From Hypomyces perniciosus (taxonomy: Eukaryota > Ascomycota > Sordariomycetes > Hypocreales > Hypocreaceae), in NCBI GenBank assembly GCA_008477525.1, contig SPDT01000005.1, forward strand, positions 1,178,001 to 1,242,000: a stretch of 64,000 bases of DNA, written 5' to 3'. Shown here in pieces: positions 32,601-40,812 of this stretch. The notes beneath the pieces are model-generated. The model ran no database searches. It was not told the origin of the DNA and saw only the letters and a list, made by a program, of their open reading frames with translations. Position 1 is the stretch's first letter. Each line of letters begins with the position of its first letter. Position numbers and translations under genes: made by a program.

Positions 32601-35554
32601 TTAATGACGTTGATGAAGTTGTCGGTGATGCGATTGACAATAACCTCGTGGGGTACGCCAATGCGAACAGCCTCTGCCGCAAAGTCGAACATTTTCTCCT
32701 CCACATATGTTCCGTGCGCTGTTTTGTGCTTTGACTCGCGGAAATCAAGCCGACCAGATTTGACGCTGACTACTCTGGCCCAAATGTTGTGCATCCGCGG
32801 CGATTCCACGTAAAGACGGATAAGCTTCGATGAAAAGTACGGAGTAGACCACCTGTGTCGTCCAGTTTCCAAGCTATAGATGTGAAGCATCACCATTGGA
32901 TCATGAGGCATCTCTGCTTTGACTTGAACAAGAGCGATTTTGACGTCAACGGTAATTATATCGGGCGACATCCCCGAAGTTGTGTCCGTATTAAAGACAG
33001 AACCAAGTGTGCCTGGAGGGGACAGACGGTCCGGACTTGAAACATTTTGCGGTTGTGGTCGCGGGGCATCACGACCCGTTCTCATGAAGGCCTTTCGTAG
33101 GGTCATCAAAGCCACACCCACGGCATAATGTCGATATAAAGAATACTGAATCATGATCGTGCGAATTGTTGACTGTACGTGAAACACGGGACCGTGACTG
33201 TCACTTGATGCTGAAAGCACAAGCTCTAGTCGGGGCATATTGATAAATGGTTCCACCTCTAGTCTATCGGCTGCCTCAATTATCTGAGCTTCAATGCCTC
33301 GCGCACTGAGGGCCAGTCGTCGTCCATCGCCAATGTTCTGAGGTTTCTTCCTAGCCCTTGTTGGGCTGGGTGAGGCGAGATCCGAGTCAGATTGAGTGAA
33401 CGATCGACTATGGGTCCGTCTTCTCAAAGGGCGTCGTTGCAGTCCATCGAGTCTATGTGCACGATATTCGGCGGAAAGGGTATCAAGATGCAATGAAACT
33501 CCTCGACTGTCATCAGATATGTCTTCATCTACCCCAGCGACTTCGACATTGAAGTCATTGGCCACAATTTGAGAGCGCAACAGCCAGTCAGGGAGAGAAC
33601 GCAGGAAGTTCGGCTGCTTCCTCGTCTTAGGGGAAGCCCTTTTTTTTGGTTCCACATCAGTACGCAATTGCCGAACAATTTGACGAACACCATCAGTGAT
33701 CTCCGGTCTCACCATACTGACAGAAAATGATTGAACATTGCCATTGACTTCGACTGAGACATCAGGGTTGGCTGCCAAATGCACTTTCAAATCAAACGAC
33801 TCGGTTGTTATCAGATTGAACCTCTCTCCAGCACCCGCTTGATAGTACAGTTGATGTGACTGAAGCCTCATTGCTCCATCAAGGGAATAATGCAGGTCTT
33901 CGAGAGGCGAGTGAGAAGATTCAGCATCAAGTGAAACAGATGACACAGAAGAAATAATGAGGCCGTAGTCATCTGGATCCTCTGTTTTTCCAAGGGGCTT
34001 CAGTTTTATGCGGAGCACAGGTTCATGCATCGTAAACTTGATACTGGCTTTCGGAAGGAGGCGGGAGATGAGGTCATGACGTCTCTCCCGTTGCACATTT
34101 GGAGGCTTAGGCTTCCGTCGCATCATTGCTATCAGTTGCGGGAGGTGTCGCGGATCAAGATCAACGGATGGGGAGGTAACGACAGAGTTGGCGAACAAGA
34201 TATTGGCATTCTTTTCTTCAAAGCTATCCACCTGAGCCATCTGGATAGTTTTGGAAGGCAGTGTTGTTCTGACTGTCGTAGTAGCCATTGGGATGTAAAG
34301 AATTCGCTCTGGCTTGCCTTGTCCATAGTCCAACCCGACTGAAATCGAAAGCGCAGCTAACAATGCTTCGTGAGCAATGTCCTTGGATGGGAAATACATG
34401 CGATGTGCAGGTGACTTGGGATCCAGACGATGGAGATCAATGCCAACCTCCTTCATCGATGCATTGAGGAAAATAGGCTTCGCTGCCGGAGTGACAGAAT
34501 CGACCTTCTTGCTCAGACCAACAAAGCTGACGGCAAATTGGACTTCTTTGATGCCGCGCAGGATAGAGCTCAAAAATTCTTTAGAGTCGGAGACCGTCCT
34601 CATCAGGTGTTCATTGGAAACTTCCGCCTCGCCATCTTGCATATTCTTAGCGACAAAGATATCGACGGGTTCATCCAAATCAAGGGGTCTCGGGTCTTTG
34701 CGGCATAGCTTGTATTTGGATACGCAGAGTTTCACATCATCATATGGTATGTGCACCCGGCCGAGCTTCAAAGCAACTGTCGCATCCCGAAGCCCATCTT
34801 CCGCCGGGTAGAGAAATCCATGGATGTTGAGCAAAGCATGATCGAGTACTTCGATGGATTTCCTGCCATCGGCCGCAAATAGGACTCTGCGCAGAGTTAA
34901 TATCCACTCGGCCTGGTCGTCTTGTTGCTGAGACTCGGATCTTTGGAAGAAAAATCGGGCACGATCGGCCATCTGGCGCCTCGTGTCCACCGCAAGTGTA
35001 AAGCACCCAACTTGGATCTTTCCGACATCAACAGCATTGATAACCGAATTGGTCGCGACTACATCCACCATCCGCAGCCACTTGATATTCCGATGCAGTT
35101 TCTTCAGCCTTTCCTTGAGCTTTTGAAGGCGCGTCCACGTCTCCCCCTTGGATGTCATGGTGGAACTTCGACTCAGGGGTCGCGGGCTCAGGGGGGATTC
35201 CGACTCCTCCGATTTTCCATTGCCTCCATCACTCTCTCCATTTTCGCCCGCATCTGTCTCGGCAGATTTGTGTCCTTCCAGCTCTCGAGCATCAACCGTC
35301 ACGACCAACTCACTCAACACAACACTTAGCCATGTGGGCTGTGCAAAAGTTGGGCGATGAATGTTGAGCCCCAATCCACGTATCTCAACTTTGTATCCAT
35401 CTTTCGGTGTATAGGCAAGGCGGCGCAAGGAGAGGTAGCCTATCCTCTGGATCGATAAGCCGGTGACGATTCGTACTACGGCGAAGAGAACGAAGGAGGA
35501 GAGATATAATAGGACGATAACGCCGAGAAGGAAGGTCGGGTCAAGGAGAGCCAT
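26624..35554 (-). CDS. fmp27: Fmp27/Hob-type bridge-like lipid transfer protein
   Basis: One uninterrupted 8.9-kb reading frame, 2976 residues from the ATG at 35554 (MALLDPTFLLGVIVLLYLSS). The start is an N-terminal membrane anchor, as expected for this family. Signature motifs are present in order: GFWDKLRLSFHSRI at about residue 1380 (the GFWDK domain) and SSWPPWVPMEVMF at about 2168 (the WPPW domain). Then come coiled-coil segments (MRLQERIRQLEEIK) and a Ser/Pro/Arg-rich disordered C-terminus of about 500 residues. Relatives (yeast Fmp27 and Ypr117w/Hob2, fly Hobbit, plant SABRE) are rod-like proteins made of repeating beta-groove modules that carry lipids at ER-plasma membrane and other contacts. 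An N-terminal ER anchor and contact-site location follow from the family. The absence of introns over such length is notable. The codon before the open stretch (35584) is not ATG. Confidence 0.95.
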   Translation of the reverse strand: MALLDPTFLLGVIVLLYLSSFVLFAVVRIVTGLSIQRIGYLSLRRLAYTPKDGYKVEIRGLGLNIHRPTFAQPTWLSVVLSELVVTVDARELEGHKSAETDAGENGESDGGNGKSEESESPLSPRPLSRSSTMTSKGETWTRLQKLKERLKKLHRNIKWLRMVDVVATNSVINAVDVGKIQVGCFTLAVDTRRQMADRARFFFQRSESQQQDDQAEWILTLRRVLFAADGRKSIEVLDHALLNIHGFLYPAEDGLRDATVALKLGRVHIPYDDVKLCVSKYKLCRKDPRPLDLDEPVDIFVAKNMQDGEAEVSNEHLMRTVSDSKEFLSSILRGIKEVQFAVSFVGLSKKVDSVTPAAKPIFLNASMKEVGIDLHRLDPKSPAHRMYFPSKDIAHEALLAALSISVGLDYGQGKPERILYIPMATTTVRTTLPSKTIQMAQVDSFEEKNANILFANSVVTSPSVDLDPRHLPQLIAMMRRKPKPPNVQRERRHDLISRLLPKASIKFTMHEPVLRIKLKPLGKTEDPDDYGLIISSVSSVSLDAESSHSPLEDLHYSLDGAMRLQSHQLYYQAGAGERFNLITTESFDLKVHLAANPDVSVEVNGNVQSFSVSMVRPEITDGVRQIVRQLRTDVEPKKRASPKTRKQPNFLRSLPDWLLRSQIVANDFNVEVAGVDEDISDDSRGVSLHLDTLSAEYRAHRLDGLQRRPLRRRTHSRSFTQSDSDLASPSPTRARKKPQNIGDGRRLALSARGIEAQIIEAADRLEVEPFINMPRLELVLSASSDSHGPVFHVQSTIRTIMIQYSLYRHYAVGVALMTLRKAFMRTGRDAPRPQPQNVSSPDRLSPPGTLGSVFNTDTTSGMSPDIITVDVKIALVQVKAEMPHDPMVMLHIYSLETGRHRWSTPYFSSKLIRLYVESPRMHNIWARVVSVKSGRLDFRESKHKTAHGTYVEEKMFDFAAEAVRIGVPHEVIVNRITDNFINVIKASQQLHHRFKTGTNEYILEKKPEGPKSIPKVSIRARNFLFEMEDGAFEWKLGMIYRTGRLEQIQRIAREEAFRVKLKRVREEETRKGGSKNRSRSSYARGRTDNSSSSWFRSRSVDALRHDDRGRSSRSDNMPRYDPEGESLGINGHSKVSADEARFHLDSFNAQSWRRRIDRAYKISRDSMKELRDQFWGHDHLANDVEETENILEVPPRPALMSTFISNLHITVDKPTFPLNDLPDFIHKVGKGMPRDMQYSLLVPMHVAIDMGEARVSLRDYPLPLLHIPGLKAGQSSRLQSVSLRTNFVLAEEFRGLESTRRVRVNVIPPKNPGESNEGSFAIEVRRTIGPVKSFSDVYMDINTALPTRITWGPSYQPAIQDMMMVVESFTKPQIDASERVGFWDKLRLSFHSRIHAAWKEDGDMHLSLKGTRDPYQVTGHGAGFLMCWRNDIRWNINAEDDPKRFMTVNSGEYVLAVPDYSYQVREAARLRDDDDSHLTDDSAVASVAIFKKVVMKLSGKVQWMAGLIFERAIEDGKRSFEFKPHYEVVLKNPLYAKSENGLPYDAMRGFRSRHIHLSIAIRAPADREWMSQNFEPSRSYNTIHLTPRFFTHFFAWWGLFSGPMSLPIRQGNLFPGREKNSKKFGRHLATVKYNLLLAPLFLSHIYKHKDAEDYSENAVSATGLKVRFDSFMLDLHQRREEFNTIGKSKNAPSRISGIKIHAGQLDLVCADLRAVSASLKGTTTEAIKKGIISTLVTDQDEKPDISRFTIPDDDLSWIDMDDFVELDWILPTEPHPDTKILPLAYVPRLTYFRQTDIGGIIAGDPTRTSPFGNEPTHFCIMSHDDDPKNVQGQLIQERLHQLEEQILAYARQVGEAELKVIRTDSKDPELVEDFDTLRKHTNVLRDKKAFLEHMLEQMNVKTPSGSLFFNGAASTLHSETSTVAQSELLDIPSQTEFESDYENRFVIHNMQLKWNNVLRNIVLRYIHQNSQRRGFIYYLSRPAVKFILDIVEEQNKAKTDKPRSGSVSEATGTPSNPDVSPQEKDNTKDLEDRIRSILGDGRKFNSTSFATNADGVVEGSIEDLESGISDEFNPQSSYHVRLIAPQIQLQSEKNKKHVVLVTAKGMELKVLEVMDKARIGDNVSGLVQRRFLVNMDSTQFFVTHQKWFQTNLVSMYTGSKYGTPAGSSWPPWVPMEVMFNFQTDPFGFKRVVQKTSAMLRFDKYNTLRLKSDDEVNSEGTNNESPESTESRVDNLWVEFPRARALCNSSQYYAMYVIVLDLLMYSEPLEKTRSERLEKIMLASDFSDLSGTPEMVMRLQERIRQLEEIKTHFQIYSKYLDKRGWEDRLSLERDLAACEDELFFMMKAIMTSQRRHEKNTNALLKWSISARDIVWHLMQDSHEPLVELQLKDVEYDRTDNSDGSHVNLVRVGKVLGLNLLPDATYPEIIAPYYDGTGASVQDGQNADMVRVYWHMLDAIAGIPVMDQFEVALHPMKVQLEREVGKRLFEYIFPGMDGDKTAASKSNPPIIVQPDTSGQEEDESESPKSSKVATPSMESSTFSTRPGSLELRLRPTLSSNVPEERTSPKKTPTLNSGESHPFRLFRSGTSRTLAKKPSHESMRPGTAIRPGVIGRTSTGLSSKDSRESAGVDSKKSSRFGLRGRSHAGGKQQSDDLTKMISRASNYMTFAYIKMPSVVLCLSYKGKDQRNFEDVHDFVFRLPTIEWQNKTWSNLDLALALKKAVMKALISHTGAIIGNKFSRHRPTAEQKSKLRELASNSALIAPISSSGSQHYAASINDSDDSSSLYGTSPVDYSRSPPRSARSSVRSGIPAPRSGSRSSSVASSRSYRTGGSGQTGPHIPSYLTMTPPTPVDGRGDNQGLGIDLLRPSSSHGLGSSHRSMLRNISGGDTRPSTSAGHYLDSGDRRRPGTAGLGLRDKISAFTHRMSHREATVVAQNEEPQKVDDDDVVGEANVNTNESKIPRGKRLSWSQGRTKTG

Positions 35555-37517
35555 GTTCGTAAGTGCCCACGGGGCCAACACCAACTACCTGGCTAAAGGA
35601 AAAATGAATAGATTAGAAGGCATGTCAGGACAAGCAGTGTAAGGGACAGCTTGCAAGCTTACTTGACGCTGGCAGCAGACAAATCATTCTCTCGCAAGTA
35701 ATCACTCGACGTCGACGGAGCAAAGACGCGACATAACAGCGAACGTGGAAGGGGGTCGAGAAGTTGCGGAAATTGCGAGAAGAAAATGGGAGAGAGGCCC
35801 GAGCTGCCGGACCAAGCAGGCCTCTCCAGGTGGTGTTATTCGGGGATCTCGGACGCCGGAACGCTATCTCCAGGATTGGCGCACGATGAGATACCCGGTC
35901 CGGCAGAACAATCGGAGCCTGACGAACAGCTCAGGAGGCCCGGAGGTTGCGGATCGATGATTCACCCCTAGTCGCACAGGGAACAAAAAGCGGGTTTGGG
36001 GGGGAGAAGTGAAGATCAGTTGGTTGCTCCAGCGGCGTCCTGAGATGCGGATTGTGGGTTTAGGATTGAAGACGGGAAGTGGTAAGGTGAGGTAAGCAAG
36101 CAAGCACCCTTGACGCAGGGTCAGCACCAGGGTTACCCAGCGCAAGTACCTATACTAGCACTATACTGTACGAGTACTACTAAATGCACAAGTACCCGTA
36201 CTTGTACACGCCACTAGGCCCAAGTCAGCGGTGCCGACACGGCAGAGGGTTGTACCGTGACGTCAAGAATTCAGAATTGTCCGACGCCAGGCCCGGACCG
36301 AAAGACGGCAAAACAGATCAAAAAGGTGAGAGAAGACCTCGAAATGAAGCTCACGCGACAGCGAGAGAGGGATCTGATAAAAGGAGGCTACGTTGCTCTC
36401 CCCCGCAATGCTCGGAGTATTGTAAGGTTTCTATTTGTGTGTGGTTACCGTGGTCGTCGACTTTTACGAGGATCAATGAACGGATCATTGGTGATGGGGG
36501 CTCTTTGGCCCTATCAAAGCCGCTGCTATAGTGCATGCATGCACCCCAAATAAGACGCTGTGGAGACGCACTGCTCCCCTCCTATCAGACGTATCAGACT
36601 ACATCTTATGGCTGGCTTCTGGTGGGAAGGACAGAGCCGCTAAAGAACACTTTGCAACAACCACGAGTTGAATGCAAATAATCATGAACCAATGGTTGCC
36701 GTCATCGAAGTCATCTGCATGCCACGTTGGAGCCGCTAGTCCATAGTAGCCGTTGTAATTGAGAACTTCTGAGATATTAGGGTATTACTAGTTCATCTTA
36801 GTTGGTGGTTTATTATTTCAAATAGCAGTTGGTTTTCATTTGTTATTTTCTACTCGTACATCTCCCCGCCGACCCGAAATTGCTCAAATACCTGGACAGG
36901 TATGGTCTTAATCGTCTCTCTACCCTACAAATCAATTTTTCAAGACAGGGGACATTAAAAAATACCACTGGTATTGACACCATCTCCGAAATCTCAAAAC
37001 CTCATATTAATACGGAGGCCTCGCCAGGATATGCATCCAACAGTGTGGGGTCCTGCACCATTGTGGCTGACCTTTTGCCGGTTCTTACTGGGTAATTTCG
37101 AAAACTACCATGTCGTCTCTTTAGAGCCGCGCGATCCAGCATCTAGCCCAGGCTGGACTTAAGATTCTTATAAGTACGGAGTACCCTATTACTAGTAGAC
37201 ATCAGCCCCTATTACTACTACTACCCCAAGCTGATGCTCTTATGAGCAAGGAATTACCTTATCATTTACACCGTGTTATCAGAGCATTTCACCACGACAT
37301 ACGGAGAATACCGTACTTCCCCTCTCACCTATCACCTAGCGAGCCCACTCCAGACCCTTGAACAGACAATTGCGTCAACGGAACGAAGTAATATTAGTAC
37401 GAAGTACTCCGTACTATCCGACTACTTCGTATGTAGTCTGCGATTACTTGCGTTCCGAACCATCCACCTTCTTTCTCAACTCCAGCCTCTCCCCGCTGCT
37501 AAGCAGCCCGGAGATAA

Positions 37518-37583
37518 GACATAACGCACCAGAGGTCGTGACATAACGCACCAGAGGTCGCGACATAACGCACCTGAGGTCGT
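37518..37583. repeat. Tandem repeat, 3 x 22 bp
   Basis: Three adjacent copies starting GACATAACGCACC at 37518, 37540 and 37562, with two single-base differences among them (AGAGG/TGAGG and a final T or C). A fourth copy breaks off after GACA. No function visible. Confidence 0.9.
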
Positions 37584-38611
37584 GACAATGATGGCATAAT
37601 TACTCCGCAGCACCAGTGCAGCTGGAAGAGAGGCAGCATATCTTTACAGAACAGCAAAGGAACAGGAGTTACCTGCCCCTCAAGAATCATGAAGGTGCAA
37701 AAGAGCTGCTGGAGGCAATAAGGACAACGCCAAAGACTACCCAGGTAGCAGTGGACGCTACAGAGCCCCAATCCCAAATGGGGCCTGGGAAGGTCAGTGA
37801 TGTTTATAACGGCGGGAGAATTATGCCGATGGGATCGATCCTGCTCAGGCGCTGCCATATCTGAGTGTTGCGTGCCGCGAAGGAGTATTTGGGGAGGTAC
37901 AAAAGCAAGAGAGTGAGCGCCAGGCCTACCTCGGGAAGGCTGATATAGAACGTCCATCGCCATGCTGTATGCTCGTTAGACACCCCCCGTTACGAAGCCG
38001 ATGGCCAAAAACCTAGATATTAGAGCTGCCCCAACATACCATTTGGCCGAGTATGAAGCCAGATGACTAGGATAGTAAACCTCCACTTCCAATCCGGTAT
38101 TTTCTTTCTCGGATCTGGCTAAAATTAAAAGTTGAGTGCAGTAGGATTTTCTCGCACACGTTTCCTTACGTCTGGTAGACCAACCGCACACGAGGAGCAT
38201 TACCAGTCATGTTAGTTATTACTCCCCACGGACTCCTATTCAACTACTACGTGTTGACTTCTCTTCCATGGGCCACTTGGTCCATCTTGGTCGTTCAGCT
38301 ACTTCCATCCACTATGAGGGTTCTGTTCTCCGCTAGTCTTTGATGGTGGATCTCGGGTAGATGGAATGTTTCTCAGTCAGACCAAATCAGTCAGATTTGC
38401 GATAAACACTATAATTTTTACAAGACTCCTTTTTAAGACTGCCTACCAGTTAGCCCGATAACCTCTCCGAAGCTTCAGTTAGGCGATAAATAGTTGTACT
38501 TGAGCTATTCCTGAACACCATCCTCAGTGGACGGTTTGGATAGAGTTTTTGGTGAGATGAAGTTTGTAACTTCATCAAAATAATCGGACTACTACGTTGT
38601 GTCGTGGCGAT

Positions 38612-38689
38612 ATACCCGTTGGTCCAGATCTTCAAGTTCTTTTGGGCCCATCTGAGTGGCTTCGGCCCGAAGGTCGGGTCAACGGGTAT
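38612..38689. repeat. Short inverted-repeat element
   Basis: ATACCCGTTG at the left end and its exact complement CAACGGGTAT at the right end frame 78 bp. The inner parts are also partly complementary (GATCTTC against GAAGGTC). It could be a tiny MITE or a structured RNA stem; it is not next to a gene. Confidence 0.55.
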
Positions 38690-39450
38690 TATCATGCATC
38701 CTCTCAAACCGTACGCTTGGATGATAACTACTAAAAACTCCATTCAATAAACACTCCTATTTTACGAGAAACAATGTGATACTTTTTCCTTTTAACTCTA
38801 TCGAATTAATTAAACGCCGTCTGGACAGCGCTTGACCCCGGCTTCATCGACAAGAATAGAGATGGCGAACCGCTTCTCTCTTGATGAGACTGCAACAGTC
38901 TAACGCTTGAATAAAGGAATCGAAGACATTAATTTGTTTATGCGTTCGTATACATGTAGGTTGTGGTTGAAGGATGTGGTGGGACATAAGCTGACATGTC
39001 TCACAACAGTCTGTCAGGCTACCCTGATTCTGTCCATGCCGAGTACTTCGTCGTCCACATCTGGGTACTAGGATGCACATCTCCCTGTTGCTAACCTGAT
39101 ATGGCGGAATAGGTAATCAGGCTAAGGATATTGACATTAATTGCGAACTTTGGTGTGGCTAAAAGGATCACGAAATGTTCGTCGCTGAATGAGCTACACA
39201 CATGAACAAGCTCAATGGCATTTGTGTAAGCAACACAAAGTTGGCCTCTTACACAGTAATACTCTGGTTCCTGGTCCAAACAGCTCTGTACGCGTTGTGA
39301 TTCGTCGCGCAAGACATAATCAGGGGCCAACATTTGCGCAGAATATATTGCTTCGGGCCACATGTACCGTCGCATCAGTCGCCACAGCGTGTACGACTTG
39401 TCACAGTTTCAATGTTTGAATAGTTACTGAATGCCGTGCTCTCACCATGT

Positions 39451-40248
39451 TTATTTAGAAATCTGGTTACGATCATGTCCTTGTTTGCCGTTTGCCTTTT
39501 CTCGCAACTCAGCAATCCGGTCGTCAATGAGGGCAATATCTACTTCAACTCTTAGAATCTTGTCCTCCATCATGTCAATGTACTCTGCATCTGTAAGTTT
39601 CTTGAGCGGGCTCCATTTGGACCGGAACCAGCTATCATTATCATCCTTGACCTTTGGTTCGGCTCTGGCCATGCTATTGACAACCATCTGCCCACCTGCG
39701 CCTAATACTCCCCACAGAACCATAGCAGGGAGAATCTTGGTTGGGCCACCTGGAACAAGTCTCAGCGACTGGGGATGAATGAGATTGACAACTATTACTC
39801 ACGAGTCAGGCCGGCTACTGCGCCTGCGGCTGAGCCAGCCATGGCACTGGCTTTGGTCTTGTCTGACGGTCTCATCTGTTCCTCGCCTCCCCATGCCTTG
39901 ACGGCCACAGATCTAGTAACTTGGGCCTGTTCAATAACGAGTCAATCGTGGGCATGTCGGGGACAGACGTACACCAAAAACTTCCACCTAATGTGAACCA
40001 TTGGACTCCAGATACTAAACCACTGGCAACTGGATTGGTATCTCTGGCTATGGCACCTGCAACACCAGCCAAGGCCCCCGCGGCACCTGATCCAAGTCAG
40101 CCCTTCTCACCAATCGGAAATGGATGGGAGCTGGCGCACCAGACCACACCCCGACCTTGACGGGGGCAACCATAAGCTCTATGACCTCTGGCGGCAGAAG
40201 ACCGCGACTCCTGCGCTGCTGTACCGGCTGCTCTGGACTTTCTCCCAT
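39451..40248 (-). CDS. Glycine-rich small membrane protein, Tim17-like pattern
   Basis: The model is complement(39451..39749, 39803..39919, 39973..40086, 40140..40248), 212 residues. Three introns are each exactly 53 bp; the second uses an AAG acceptor, chosen because it gives SFWFTRSVAVKAWGGEEQ in frame. The protein has a short polar N-terminus, then glycine/alanine-rich hydrophobic segments (GVWSGAAGALAGVAGAIARD, GLVSGVQWFTLGGSFW, AMAGSAAGAVAGLTRG, ILPAMVLWGVLGAGGQ). A soluble tail follows, with a helix beginning YIDMMEDKILRVEVDIALID. Four Gly-rich segments separated by basic loops resemble the Tim17/22 superfamily, so a mitochondrial inner-membrane location is plausible; that is inference only. 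Conserved ascomycete proteins share this layout, but I know no assigned function. It is divergent from eIF4B. Confidence 0.75.
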
Positions 40249-40812
40249 GGTCAGGGGAAGGGGAAAAGAATATGGAGTAATTGATCAGAATTAAAGGAGA
40301 GAGAGAGCACAGAGTACAGAGTACAGAGTACAATAGGAGAAAGTAAAAATTAGCTTCGATATAGAGCGTCTACTAGTACAGTTTGGGTATTGAAGCTGTA
40401 GATTCGAGATGAGGCTCTGAAGAGATTCCAGATGGAGTCGGCGGGAAGAATTCGGACCAGTCTCAAAGAGGCCTAGCGCCTCCCACTCTCCAAACCGTCG
40501 AAAATTATCAAAGCAACCCTCTCACGAAGGCCAAAAGCATTTTTTCCACGACGAGCAAATTTCAACCTCGTCACACCCCAGACTCGGCAACGCTCGTCTG
40601 GGTCCAGCTCACGCGTCTCGAACGTCCCGAACCGCTGCGAAATCCGATTCTTCAGCGACCGCCATCTCGTTTCCGCTTCTTTTTCTTTTTCTTTTTTCCT
40701 CTCTCTTCGCCTTTTCGGAGGAGGAGCTGCCCCGGTCCGGCTCCAGCCTCTGTCTGCTTGCTTTCGCGCATCGGTTCTTGAATCGTTGCGCGAGCGCCCC
40801 TCAGCCGCAATC
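40249..40812. promoter_or_regulatory. Divergent promoter, membrane protein / eIF4B
   Basis: A 564-bp gap between two start codons pointing apart. It contains AGAGTAC in three tandem 7-bp copies near 40311-40331 and a strong CT-rich strip (TTTCTTTTTCTTTTTTCC around 40680-40700) close to the eIF4B start, as is common upstream of highly expressed fungal genes. No binding site can be named with confidence. Confidence 0.5.

Larger units (their letters stand above)
35555..39450. other. Intergenic, 3.9 kb, with repeats
   Basis: Bases 35555-36150 are the Fmp27 upstream region. No gene is supported between 36150 and 39450; ORFs at 36257-36553, 37616-37864 and 38450-38743 are short and unlike known families. 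The stretch holds the 22-bp tandem repeat at 37518, the inverted repeat at 38612 and TACTCCGTA copies at 37175 and 37405. The mixture suggests old transposable-element debris. Confidence 0.5.

Noticed and set aside
37499..37963. 154-residue minus-strand ORF over the 22-bp repeat
   Set aside because: Runs through the tandem repeat and has Cys/Pro-rich random composition.
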